64,000 bases of DNA from Agapanthus africanus (Eukaryota; Streptophyta; Magnoliopsida; Asparagales; Amaryllidaceae): NCBI GenBank assembly GCA_030015575.1, contig CM057344.1, positions 594,774,410 to 594,838,409 on the forward strand. Direction: 5' to 3'. A program made the translations under genes and the position numbers. Numbering within the stretch: position 1 is the stretch's first letter; each line of letters opens with the position of its first letter. The notes under the pieces are model-generated. The model had not been told where the DNA came from. It ran no database searches and saw only the letters and a program-made list of their open reading frames with translations. Positions 8,710-19,001 of the stretch are shown here, piece after piece.

Positions 8710-10779
8710 GCGATACTTAAACCTTAACTAGTTGGTTAGCAAGTAGTTAGAACTTCGATCGTCGGAAATATTACCCGAAATCAAATTTTCATGCTATGCT
8801 TGCTGTCGTTTTTCAAAACTGTTCAGAAAATTGTTTCAGTGGCCTTACAAATACATGCAGGCATTTCTAAGAACACAGAAAAAATTCGAGCTAGTAATCG
8901 CCCAAGACCACCATGGAACCGTGGCTAAACTCACTGTTTAGCCGCGGATCCGCGGCCGAGTCAAGGCCGATTCGCTCCAATTTTTTATCTGTGGATTTTA
9001 ATATTGGAAATATGATTTTTTACATATTTGGTTTCTACCCAGAATTGTTTGTGTACTGGTTTATACATGGGGTGGACACGGAAAATATTTTCGATCGAAA
9101 TTCTAAGTTACTTGGATAATCTGGGTTTTCTGTGTTTGTATATGTGTTACTAAATATCTGCTAATTGCTATATGTCGATTAGTGAGGATTGCACATATTT
9201 GTGTTTTTTTATGATGGTTTGTGTACATGGAGTATTGGATCGTCGTGAATGAATAGCCAGGGGAATGTGAGAAGAGTGTTTTTCTTTTCTTTCATTCATG
9301 TAAATTTGTAAATTGATGTAATATTATTTTTGCGGGGCACATCCAAGTTGAGGTTGTAGCCACCGTTGTATTAGTTCATTTACCTTTTCTTGCACTTAGG
9401 ATAGACCCAAGGTGGGGTGCATAAACTACCAGGTTCATGAAGTGCCGAGTGGCCTACTCATTTTATTGAGGGAGGCTGCTTCACTTCGGGAATTTGGCGG
9501 GTAGTTTGCCGCACCTGTAGGGGTCTATGGTGATGTTTGGCTATTCATCACGACCGTGGAATCCGTGTTTCGTTATAGGCTAAAACGAAACACGGAAATC
9601 CTAGTATATCCAATATATTCATCTGTGATCTGGAATGCTTATTATTGCGTGAGACGAATGGCTATTTATATATTAGATATAATAAACGTTGCTTATGTTT
9701 TGCACCCGCACTAGTCCAGCCCCCGCTCTGCCGTTAGTTAAGTAGCCTAACGGTGAATGACGGGCCCCATGGCGAATGCGGATGGCAAAAGCGTACGTTC
9801 TATTTTCGTTTCTTTTCTGCAATGATAAGGTTAATTGATGGGACCACATTAATATTGATTAATGCAAGGAAATAAATCTAAAATCTGATGTCGTTGGAAC
9901 AATTACAAAACCACTTAGTTTTCTTCAAAAAACATTTTTAAAAGCGGAACTTAAACCACTCCTTTTCAAAAGCTATCTGGTTCCTTCGATTATATCAAGT
10001 TCATTACGTTAACGGTTTTCGCTAAAATCAGCCGTAGCCCTTCGTCATTTTAGATAGGTATCTACTAGTATTCATGGTATGGGTTTTGACCTTCGCCAAG
10101 GCATAGTGTTTGGTTTCTAGTGGGTGTTTATCTGTAGCATAGATAGATGCATTAGTCTAGGATAGGCGTACAGTTATTTTGGCCTTCGTCAAGGGCTTGT
10201 ACGAATGGGTCTAGATTAATTTGGATAATGACGGGTTGAGCTTGACTTGCGATTTATGATATTTTGACCTTCGTCAAGGTTATAAGCGCTTAGGGCAAAA
10301 ATCACATCGGGAGTTTCAAACATAAAGGAAATTTTCTAGTGTTGCATACCTTCTGGAGTGTGGTGTTTTTGGTAGGCTTCCTTCAAAATCATCACATAAT
10401 GATAGTTGGGTCCTGATCCTACTGTGAGTATCCGCTACTCTTCGGGAGAATTTTTCACTTAACAATCAATATTATAAACCAAGTGGGTGCTTAGAACAGT
10501 GTTAGCGGGGCTACGCCTCCAGGGAAAAGAGGTTATGTAATTAAGGAATTTCACGAAAGCGTTGGGAAACCTCCCTTGAAGTACCGACACTAGCCCGGCC
10601 GAAAAGTTAAGTAAGAATTGTGAGGTGTGATTAATCCTGACTAATTCTTCTTTTAGGGTTTGAAGAAGAATTCGAGGAAACAGTGGGAGCCATCCTAATT
10701 AGATAAACTAATAATCAATCTAAACTTGCAAGAGCATATACTGAGTGTTTCTTTTCTCTCTCTCCTAATTGTAGCGATC
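8710..10779 (+). other. Copia-A untranslated leader, about 2 kb
   Basis: No coding domain is found between the LTR end and the gag start. A small ORF at 8913-9119 has no recognisable domain. The stretch holds a strong hairpin at 9563-9595 and three short CCTTCGYCAAGG inverted repeats (near 10090, 10181 and 10268). I could not find a primer site complementary to tRNA-iMet next to the LTR. Confidence 0.6.
9563..9595. repeat. Perfect 12-bp stem hairpin in Copia-A leader
   Basis: CCGTGTTTCGTT (9563-9574) and AACGAAACACGG (9584-9595) are exact reverse complements around a 9-nt loop. Its position in the leader fits an RNA structural element, but its role is unknown. Confidence 0.75.
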
Positions 10780-11600
10780 ATGACAGGACTTAAGCTAATA
10801 CTAGATAAAAATAAACTCGCTGGGCCAAACTATAAAGACTGGCTGAGGAATGTCTATATGGCCCTTACATATGATAAGGTCGTATACGTCCTCACGGCAA
10901 AAGCTCCCCCTGTTCCCGGTCTAGAATCCTCGGTCGGGAACATTGAGGTCCGTAAGACTTGGGATCTTGATTGCGCGAAAGCTAAGTGCTCGTGCTAGCC
11001 TCCATAGATAATGAACATCAGAGGCGGCACGAGAAGATGAACCTTACTTCCATCTTCCTTCATACCAAATAATTATATGGAGAGCAATCTCGTATCGCAA
11101 GATATGAGATCTCGAAGAAACTATTTCAAGCGAGGTTGGCTATTGGATCATCTCTTGGGGACCACATCCTAAAGATGATTTCTCTCATCGATGAGCTCGC
11201 GGACCTCGGAACTACATTGGAAAATGGGTTGTACATCGACTTGATCCTATAGTCCCTTCCCTCCACCGATGCCTAGTTCATATTGAATTTCAATATGAAT
11301 AGTATGGAAGTTTCACTTCCTGAGCTCCTCAACATGTTGAGGATGGCAGAGGGCACCTTGAACAAAACCAAGGAAATACTCGCTTTGTTTATTGGGGGAT
11401 CTTCTTCTGCTAAATCCAAGGCTAAGGCTAAAGGGAAGAAGAAGAAGGACCCCACCAAACTGAGGGGAGGTGTGCAGAAGGTGCAGGGAAAGGGAAAGGA
11501 AAAGATAGGGGGCAGCCACAAAGGAATAATGGTTCTATTGTCGGAAAAAGGGACATTGGAAGAAGGACTGTAGGGCCCTAAATGCCAGAAATCAGGACAC
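10780..11600 (+). pseudogene. Copia-A gag, frameshifted
   Basis: The start ATG at 10780 opens the typical copia gag beginning (MTGLKLILDKNKLAG, then NYKDWLRNVYMAL). The frame closes at 10996-10998. Later pieces resume in other frames, including 11283-11573. The zinc knuckle region at 11530-11571, read in its own frame, is WFYCRKKGHWKKDC: the second Cys, His and last Cys are present, but the first Cys is replaced by Trp. Gag would form the particle and bind genomic RNA; this copy cannot. Confidence 0.85.
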
Positions 11601-11659
11601 GAAGTAAGTTGTAGCTTCGGTTTCAGGTGTTTTCGTGATTGAAAATTGCTTCTCTATAA

Positions 11660-12063
11660 ACTCTAATTCTTGAGTATTAGATACCGGATCAGGATCTCAC
11701 ATCTGTAATTCTTTGCAGGCGCTGAGAAGTCGTAGAGTTTTAAGTAAAGGTGATATGACCCTCAGCGCTGGCAATGGAGTCAGTGTGGATGCTGTTGCAG
11801 TAGAAGAATATCATCTAAAATTGGCGAGTGGACATATTTTGTTATTGCATAACTGTTTTTGTGTACCCAGTATGGTGTGTAATATTATATCAGTATCTTT
11901 ATTTTCAAATGAAGGATATGATTTTGCACTTGTAAACAATGTTATCAACATTCACCTAAATCATGAAATGGTTGCACTTAGTAACGGAATATACATTCTC
12001 AATCAACATCAAGTTTTCAACGTCCAAAACACACTAAAAAGAAAGGCTTCAGAATCAAACTAA
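11660..12063 (+). pseudogene. Copia-A protease
   Basis: The copia protease active site DTGSGSHIC is read from about 11679. A TGA lies just before it where a Trp codon would be expected. The frame from 11713 continues through the protease body (LLHNCFCVPSMVCNIISV) to a stop at 12061-12063, at the boundary with the pre-integrase region. It would release the mature proteins from the polyprotein; it is not intact here. Confidence 0.82.
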
Positions 12064-12980
12064 GCTTTCTTATGCTATTGTAGACTCGGTCATATCAATG
12101 AAACACGGCTGACTAAGTTACATAAAGAAGGATACTTAGATCCATTTAAGTATCAATCATATGCAACTTGTCAATCGTGTATCAGAGGAAAGATGACAAA
12201 ACTCCGTTCACTGGATACGGAGAAAAAGCCACTGAGCTCCTGGGACTCATACACAACGACGTGTGTAGGCCAATGTCTACATATGCAAGAAGTGGCTATT
12301 CCTACTTCATTACTTTCACAGATGATTTCTCAAGGTATGGACATGTATTCTTAATGAAATATAAATCCGAGGCCTTTGAGAAATTCTAAGAGTATAAGAA
12401 TGAACCGGAAAAGTAAACCGGCAAAAGTATCAAGATGCTCCGATCCGATCGGGGCGGTGAATACCTAAGTGCCGAGTTCCTGGAATATCTAAAAGAGAAT
12501 GGAATTCTCTCTCAGCTTACTCCTCCATATAGACCACAACACAACAGTGTATCAGAAAGACGGAATCGCACCTTACTTGATATGGTGCGTTCCATGATGA
12601 GTAATACTGAGTTGCCGCTCTCCTTATGGGGTTATGCACTAGAAACTGCTGCATACCTATTGAACAAGATTCCAACTAAATCTGTGCGTACCACTCCATA
12701 TGAAATATGGAGTAGGAAAAAACCCTGTCTTAAGCATCTAAAGATATGGGGCTGCCTTGCCTTTGTCAAAAAGGTTCATCCGGACAAACTCGAGGCACGT
12801 TCAGTATTGTGTAAGTTTGTGGGATACCCAGGAATTTTAGGGGGTATTATTTCTATCATGCTGAGGAACAAAAGGTCTTTGTTTCTTATCATGCCCGCTT
12901 CATGGAAACTCAATTTCTCGAAAAAGAGATAAGTAGGAGCGCATTAGAGCTGGAAGAAATTCCAAAACCACAAACTATTA
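12062..12980 (+). pseudogene. Copia-A integrase, fragmented
   Basis: The GAG-pre-integrase His-Cys region (LGHINETRLTKLHKEGYL, then CQSCIRGK) is at about 12086-12190. The catalytic core has its first Asp in HNDVC (about 12260) and its second in LRSDRGGEYL (about 12435). The Glu lies in NSVSERRNRTL (about 12545). The frame from 12435 continues through LWGYALETAAYLLNK to 12932. A stop separates 12389 from 12435. The domain order protease-integrase-reverse transcriptase confirms Ty1/copia. Confidence 0.88.
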
Positions 12981-12989
12981 TCGAAAACT

Positions 12990-14703
12990 TAGTAGAACCT
13001 GAGATTTCAATGGAACAGGATGTACCCACGCCACTCCGCAGATCTAGTAGGCAGTCTCATCTATCTGAAAGATACTACGGTTTTCTCGTAGACGAGGATC
13101 GAGAGGATTTCATCATCGACGTTAATGAGCCGACTAGTTTTCAGCAAGCCATCAAGAGTAAAGACTCGGTGAAGTGGCTGGATGCTATGCGATCCAAGAT
13201 GGAATCCATGTACACAAACCAAGTTTAGACTTTGGATTTTGCTTCTACTGGAGTAAAACCCGTAGGATGCAAATGGATCTTCAAAAAGAAGATTGGTGTA
13301 GATGGTCGGGTAGAAGCCTACAAAGCTAAACTTATTGCTAAAGGTTTTTGTCAAAGACCAGGATTGGACTATGACAAAAAAAATTCACCAGTGGCTATGC
13401 TTAAATCCATTCGGATCCTATTTGCTATTGCTGCCTTCCATGACTATGACATCTGGCAGATGGATGTTAAAACCGCTTTTCTAAATGGAAGTTTAGAAGA
13501 ATGTGTTTTCATGGATCAACCAGAGGGTTTCGTAGACAGTGGGGGCAGCGGAAAGGTGTGCAAGTTGCTTAAATCCATTTATGGATTAAAGCAGGCATCG
13601 CGGAGTTGGAACATCTGCATTGATGAGACGGTCAGGAATTTAACTTTATCAAAAATGTAGATGAATGTTGAATTTATAAATAGACTGTAGGGAGAACTGT
13701 AGTATTCATCATTTTATACGTTGATGACATTCTCCTGATAGGAAATGATATTCCTATGCTACAATCGGCCAAGTTGTTCTTGTCACGGAAGTTTTCTATG
13801 AAAGACCTGGGTGATGCCTCGTACATTCTAAGGATTAAGATGTATCGTGACAGATCTAAAAGATTGTTGGGACTTTCACAGTTAAGGTACATTGACACCG
13901 TACTAAAGAGGTTTAGTATGGAAGATTCTAAGCGCGACAATTTACCCGCTTGTCAACAAATCACCCTTTCCAAAGAGATGTCTCCCAAGACTGATGAGGA
14001 GAGGGCCCACATGAGCATAGTACCATACGCTTCGATGGTAGGGTCGATAATGTATGCGATGTTATATACCAGAACAGATGTAGCTTACGCACTTAGCATG
14101 GTAAGTAGGTATCAGTCCAACCCAGGTGAGAAACTTTGGATAGCAGTAAAGAACATTCTTAAGTACCTGAGAAGGACTAAGGAGATGTTCCTGGTCTACG
14201 ATAATAGGGACCTCCAGATCGAGGCTTTTACCGAATCTGGCTTCCAAAGTGACAAGGATGACTTTAAATCTGTCTCGGGTTATGTGTTTACCCTCAAGGG
14301 AAGGGCGGTCTGTTGGAAGAGTTCCAAACATGACACCGTAGCAGACTCGACGATGGAGGCTGAGTGCATTGCTGCTGGCGATGCCGCAAAAGAGGTTGTC
14401 TGGATGAGGAAGTTCATTTCTGAACTTCGGGTGGTTCCATCCATTGCTAATCCAATACCTTTGTATTGAGATAACAACGGAGCCATGGCTTTGGCAAAGG
14501 AACTACGGTCCCGTCAGAAATCCAGACATATCTTGAGGTGGTATCACCTGATTAGGAAGATCGTGGATCGTCAGGAGATCGAGATGCGGAGAGTAGATAC
14601 AAAGGACAACACAGTATATCCATTCACCAAGGCCATCCCTCAAGTCTAGTTTAAGAGACTATTCGAGATGTTGGGCATGCGGTACGCCAACAACTTGCTC
14701 TAG
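12990..14703 (+). pseudogene. Copia-A reverse transcriptase and RNase H
   Basis: Reverse transcriptase begins near FQQAIKSKDSVKWLDAM (about 13140), with a stop at 13226, then runs through GCKWIFKKK, QMDVKTAFLNG (about 13457) and GLKQASRSW. After a break near 13660 the catalytic YVDDILL is at about 13719-13739. RNase H covers about 14200-14640 (TESGFQSD, then ADSTMEAECIAA, then DNNGAMALAKE). An in-frame TGA is at 14467 and an in-frame TAG at 14647-14649; the last stop is TAG at 14701-14703. Both catalytic Asp residues of the polymerase are kept, but the frame is broken several times. Confidence 0.88.
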
Positions 14704-14747
14704 TGCAGACAGTGGGTACTTATTATGCCAATTACAGGCCTTAGTGC

Positions 14748-14758
14748 AAGTGGGAGAT
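14748..14758 (+). promoter_or_regulatory. Copia-A polypurine tract
   Basis: AAGTGGGAGAT directly precedes the TGTTGGATAT that opens the 3' LTR, the usual arrangement in plant copia elements. Confidence 0.75.
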
Positions 14759-14959
14759 TGTTGGATATGTATGCTCTAGAGGCCTTCATTGTATATGATA
14801 CTAGGGATATGTGTGTATAGGATAATCTTACTCGATATGATAGTACGCTATTTGGTTTGTCTTTATCTTAACACGTGATGTATTTTACTTAGTATTTCAA
14901 ATCTTATATACATGTTGATAAAGCCCGTAGGATCTTTGCCTGACTACCAGCGTTGTGAT
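14759..14959 (+). repeat. Copia-A 3' LTR, segment 1
   Basis: It opens TGTTGGATAT after the polypurine tract and is cut at 14959 by El-1. Its last five bases, GTGAT, are the left target duplication of El-1. Confidence 0.85.
14955..14959 (+). repeat. El-1 target duplication, left (GTGAT)
   Basis: GTGAT directly before the El-1 LTR is repeated exactly at 31446-31450 directly after it. Confidence 0.95.
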
Positions 14960-15184
14960 TGTTCCCGCCAAAAATTTCTGCGCAAAAAAGTCCAAGGTAT
15001 CAAATGGCAGCGATACGCTTAAGAAAATGGGAACCAGTATCTTCTGGGCTGTTTTTTGACAAACTCCCGAATGAGAAACAGATAAATTTTGATGGTATCG
15101 TAAGCGGCTCGAAAAACCCTTCGATTTGATATATTATGGGCCTCGTAATTCATCCGGGATCAAAAGTTATGAGGAATTACGTGT

Positions 15185-15535
15185 CCACACGTGATGGACT
15201 TTTAAAACCCGCTGGAGGAGTTAAAAGATATAATAAAAACTCAAAAAAGACCCCAATGGGGCATCACGTGCTCACACGTGACCATGGGTCACGTGCAGAC
15301 ACGTGATGGGCTCTTAAGGCCTCTAAAATAATGAATAGAATTAAATTCTAAAATCTGTTCCCTGATTAAAAATCAGAAGTTACCTCAATGAGGTATCACG
15401 TGCTCACACGTGACCAATGGTCACGTGTTGACACGTGATGGTTAAAACTGAAGCATAAACAAGCGGCCGTTAAAGAACTCAATTGGGGGTCACGTGCTCA
15501 CACGTGACCAAGGGTCACGTGTCAGCACGTGACTG
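15185..15535. promoter_or_regulatory. Cluster of paired CACGTG (G-box) sites in El-1 U3
   Basis: About 13 CACGTG hexamers occur, mostly as inverted pairs of the form TCACGTG-N4-CACGTGA, in three blocks of four plus one single site, 330-690 bp upstream of the TATA box. CACGTG is the core bound by plant bZIP and bHLH factors, so this reads as an enhancer. A dozen more lie downstream (16350-16825). The 3' LTR carries one extra unit in the block near 28085-28155. Confidence 0.75.
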
Positions 15536-15864
15536 GTTTCGAAAGCCTTACAGTTAATAGAATTAAAATTCTAAAATTTTCTAAATCTTTCCAAACACAA
15601 AAGGTCTATGGGGATCGTTGGATTAAAAATCTGAGGGTGATTAAAAATCACCAATTTATGGAATAATCTTGGACCTGGAAAGATTTCCCCCCTAAATCTA
15701 ACCGAGATAACAAAGGGATATCTTTGGATTTAAAATCCAATGGTGAATAAAATTCACTTAACGATCTAAAGGCCCAGATTAATGATAAATATAAATCAAA
15801 TCTCTCAACAATCAAATCAAATCTTTCAATGAGAGATTTGCTAAACAAATTGATTCTTTTTCTT

Positions 15865-15880
15865 CTCCTATAAATAGGAG
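15865..15880 (+). promoter_or_regulatory. El-1 LTR TATA box inside a palindrome
   Basis: TATAAATA (15869-15876) lies inside arms CTCCTA and TAGGAG around TAAA. The 3' LTR has the same element at 28482-28497. It puts the start of transcription near 15900, so the later palindrome field would be in the RNA leader. Confidence 0.75.
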
Positions 15881-15931
15881 CCAAGAAGAGAGAGAGGGGG
15901 ATCTACTTTTTGGAGAGAAAAACAGAGAGGG

Positions 15932-17095
15932 GAGAATTTAATTCTCAAGAGGGAAGAAAAGAAAGGAGAATTTAATTCTCAACAAAGAAAACCCTAGGTG
16001 AGAAAAGAAAGGGAATCAAAACTTCAAAAGGAGAATTTAATTCTCAAAATTTAAGAGTTTAACTCTTCTGCAAATAAAAGAACTTAGTTCTTCTTCTGGT
16101 GGAAGATCTGTACAGAGCACATCTCCCCATAGGATGAGAATTTAATTCTCATCGGGTCGAGATCCTACCATGCAGATCCTAAACTTAGAAGGGGAATTGA
16201 GTTTTGAGAATTTAACTCTCCCAAACTAATTGGAATTTAATTCCTACAGAATCATAATTGGGGTTTAACCCTACTTAAGAATTTAATTCTTTTACATATC
16301 TGGAAATTTAATTCCTTTAAAAAGAAATCAGGGCATGAGTAGACATCACATGCCCACACGTGATGGCTATGAAAATTAAAAGTGTTTAACACTTGTTTGC
16401 AGAACAAAATAAAGGGGATCTGGCCCCACTTTTTGATGCCATCACGTGCTCCACGTGACCCCCGAAACACAGAAAGAAAAAGCAAAGGGAATGAAAGCTT
16501 TGGGCGCTCTCACGTGTTATCACGTGACCCCTCAGCAAATGCTTTAACAATTGACGCACAGATCCCTATCACGTGCCAACACGTGATGCTCTAAAATAAA
16601 AATAAAAGTGTTTAACACTTATTCGCAGATTTGAGGATAAACCAAAAGGAGATCTGGCTCCACATTTAAGGCGCCCTCACGTGTCACCACGTGATCCCTA
16701 ATGAGCATTCTAACAGACCAGAGCGAGGGCCTCCATCACGTGCCCACACGTGATGGCCAGGAAATTAAAAGTGTTAAACACTGATCTGCAGAATAAAATA
16801 AGGGAAATCAGGGCGCTCTCATGTGTCCACACGTGACCCCTCTCTCCTTAGTGTTTAACACTAATCTGAAGACTTTGTCCTCAGTGTTTAACACTGATTT
16901 TCTTAGTGTTTAACACTAATTTGGAAAACTCTATTGGCAGTGTTTAACACTGATTTGCTTAGTGTTTAACACTAATTTGAAAACTCTGTTCCCAGTGTTT
17001 AACACTGATTATCTTTTAGTGTTTAACACTAACTTGCTAATCTTATTCCCAGTGTTCAACACAGTTGGTCTTTAGTGTTTAACGCTAGCTTTAGT
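15932..17095. repeat. Field of odd-centred small palindromes in El-1 LTR
   Basis: There are many inverted repeats with 4-6 bp arms around a central TTA: GAGAAT-TTA-ATTCTC (15932, and again near 15972, 16030 and 16136), AGAAC-TTA-GTTCT (16079), GAGT-TTA-ACTC, GGGT-TTA-ACCC, GGAAT-TTA-ATTCC, and about a dozen of AGTGT-TTA-ACACT between 16381 and 17085. The arms vary but the centre is nearly constant. The 3' LTR repeats the field. No gene is visible here. Confidence 0.85.
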
Positions 17096-17250
17096 CCAAT
17101 TGGCTAAGTTTCTAGTGGCAAAGCCTCTCCTTCAATGGACCAACAGAGGGCCAATATTTCAAACATAATTGGACTTAGCCCAAACTGGCCATAAGTCCTC
17201 AAATCATCTTGAACTGAGCACATCTGCTCTTTCAACCAACTCATTGGTTT

Positions 17251-18440
17251 AGGGTACATCTCTGAACTCCTCTGATATTTGTCGTTGTAATCCTTCAACG
17301 TCTTCAGAGAGGTGATGGGTCCCGACAACCACACATCAACACGGACTGTGTGGTCCTTAAACTCATAGACTTATGCGTCCTTAAACCAAGATACGGACTG
17401 TGGGGTCCTTAAACCCGCGGACTTATGCGTCCTTAAACTAACGGACTAATGCGTCCTTAAACTAACGGACTAATGCGTCCTTAAACACACCCATACGGAC
17501 TATGGGGTCCTTAAACCCATGGACTTATGCGTCCTTAAACTACCAATGGACCACCATGTCCCTAAACTGGTAATCGACCACCACGTCCTTAAACTGGCGA
17601 TGGACCACCATGTCCCTAAACTGGTAATGGACCACTACGTCCCTAAACTGGAAATGGACCACTATGTCCCTAAACTGGAACAATAGAGCCCAAACGCTCT
17701 TTTGTCGGATCTAAACGATCCCGTTAAGTCGATCTTAGTCCCAAACTGGACTAACGTATCCTTAACAACCGTTTAAGTTGATCTTAGCTTCAAATATGGC
17801 TAACGTATCCTTAAACCTTCAAACAGACTTTAGTCCCAAATTGGACTATGGATCACCCAACCAACTTTGGTCCAAGGGTACATCTCTGAACTCCTCTGAC
17901 ACCTGTCGTTGTAATCCTTCAACGTCATCAGAGAGGTGATGGGTCCCGACGGCCATACATTTAATGGACCTCTATGTCCCTAAACTGGAACAATAGAGCC
18001 AATTGCTCTTTTGTCGGATCTAAACGATCCCGTTAAGTCGATCTTAGTCCCAAACTGGACTAACGTTTCCTTAACAACCGTTTAAGTTGATCTTAGCCTC
18101 AAATATGGCTAACGCATCCTTAAACCTTCAAACAGACTTTAGTCCCAAATTAGACTATAAATTCCCCCAATCTACTTTGGTTCAAGGGTACATCTCTGAA
18201 CTCCTTTGACATCTGTCGTTGTAATCCATCAACGACGTCAGAGAGGTGACGTGTCCCGACGGCCATACATACAATGGACCACCATGTCCCTAAACTGGAA
18301 CAATCGAGCCCCCAAACGCTCTTTTGTCGGATCTAAACGATCCCGTTAAGTTGATCTTAGTCTCAAACTGGACTAACGTATCCTTAACAAACGTTTGAGT
18401 TGATCTTAGCCTCAAATATGGCTAACGTATCCTCAAACCA
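17251..18440. repeat. Long degenerate tandem unit in El-1 LTR (three copies)
   Basis: Copies start near 17251, 17876 and 18186 with GGGTACATCTCTGAACTCC. Each contains a compound hairpin (CTCTGAC with GTCAGAG, and GTCGTTG with CAACGAC in the cleanest copy), then GGAC/GTCC units, then paired words such as TTAGTCC/GGACTAA and TTAGCC/GGCTAA. One copy of the unit is in the El-2 LTR (40461 onward). Confidence 0.75.
17340..17690. repeat. Minisatellite of GGAC-N6-GTCC units in El-1 LTR
   Basis: Around fourteen units of 20-40 bp, each with GGAC and GTCC arms around a variable six-base centre (TTATGC, TAATGC, TGTGGG, CACCAT and others), are followed by YTTAAAC or CTAAACTGG. The 5' LTR has one more TAATGC unit than the 3' LTR. 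The El-2 LTR has a related array. Confidence 0.85.
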
Positions 18441-18857
18441 AAACCCCAAACCCAAATCTAAGAAAATACGGATTTGGACTAATCCGCGCCCTACGGGCGA
18501 CAACATAAATTAGTCTCCGTATACAATCCACGGGCAACCACAAACAAAACAAACACCCACGACACGAAGTGACCAGCTGGAGAAGGAGAAAGTTGTTACC
18601 GCGATGCGGTAGCGTAATTAACTGCAGGGGCTTGCGTCTGCAGGGAAGAGCGTCCCCACAATTAAAAACCCCTCGAATGAGGGGGAATCTGACGAAGTCT
18701 GCTACATCGGCCGCATCCGTCTAAACCTTCGATACACGGTGCCATAAATCAACTTGGTATCTTCGGAGAGGTGGACGGATAAAACCAATTAGCATCTGCC
18801 CCGAACCTCAGGCGAGAACACCCATGTCTCGGCCGCCGTTCGGAGGGGAACAGATTC

Positions 18858-18875
18858 TGGCACGCCCGGTGGGAC
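18858..18875 (+). promoter_or_regulatory. Putative El-1 primer binding site
   Basis: TGGCACGCCCGGTGGGAC begins five bases after the 5' LTR. The same 18 bases follow the 5' LTR of El-2. The TGG start fits a tRNA CCA end, but I did not identify the tRNA. Confidence 0.7.
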
Positions 18876-19001
18876 CTTTTCCTCTTTCCACTCCACACTT
18901 CGTGTGTCGTGTTCGCGAACGAATCGCGGTTTGCTGTGGTTGCCTGTGGATTCGAGATACTAAGATTTGGTGTCTTGCTCCATGCAGAAAACAGAAGATC
19001 A

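Larger units (their letters stand above)
14960..18852 (+). repeat. El-1 5' LTR
   Basis: The 3893-bp repeat matches 27552-31445 from end to end. It falls into four zones: CACGTG doublets (15185-15535), the TATA region (15865), a dense field of small palindromes (15932-17095), and short and long tandem repeats (17251-18440). The last 400 bp is shared with the El-2 LTR end. All ORFs inside look like by-products of repeats. Confidence 0.95.

Noticed and set aside
8913..9119. 68-residue ORF in the Copia-A leader
   Set aside because: No domain, no homologous frame elsewhere in the window, and a length expected by chance in AT-rich DNA.
16380..17095. CRISPR-like array of short palindromic repeats
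   Set aside because: There are no regular repeat and spacer lengths, the repeats differ from one another, and the context is a plant LTR.
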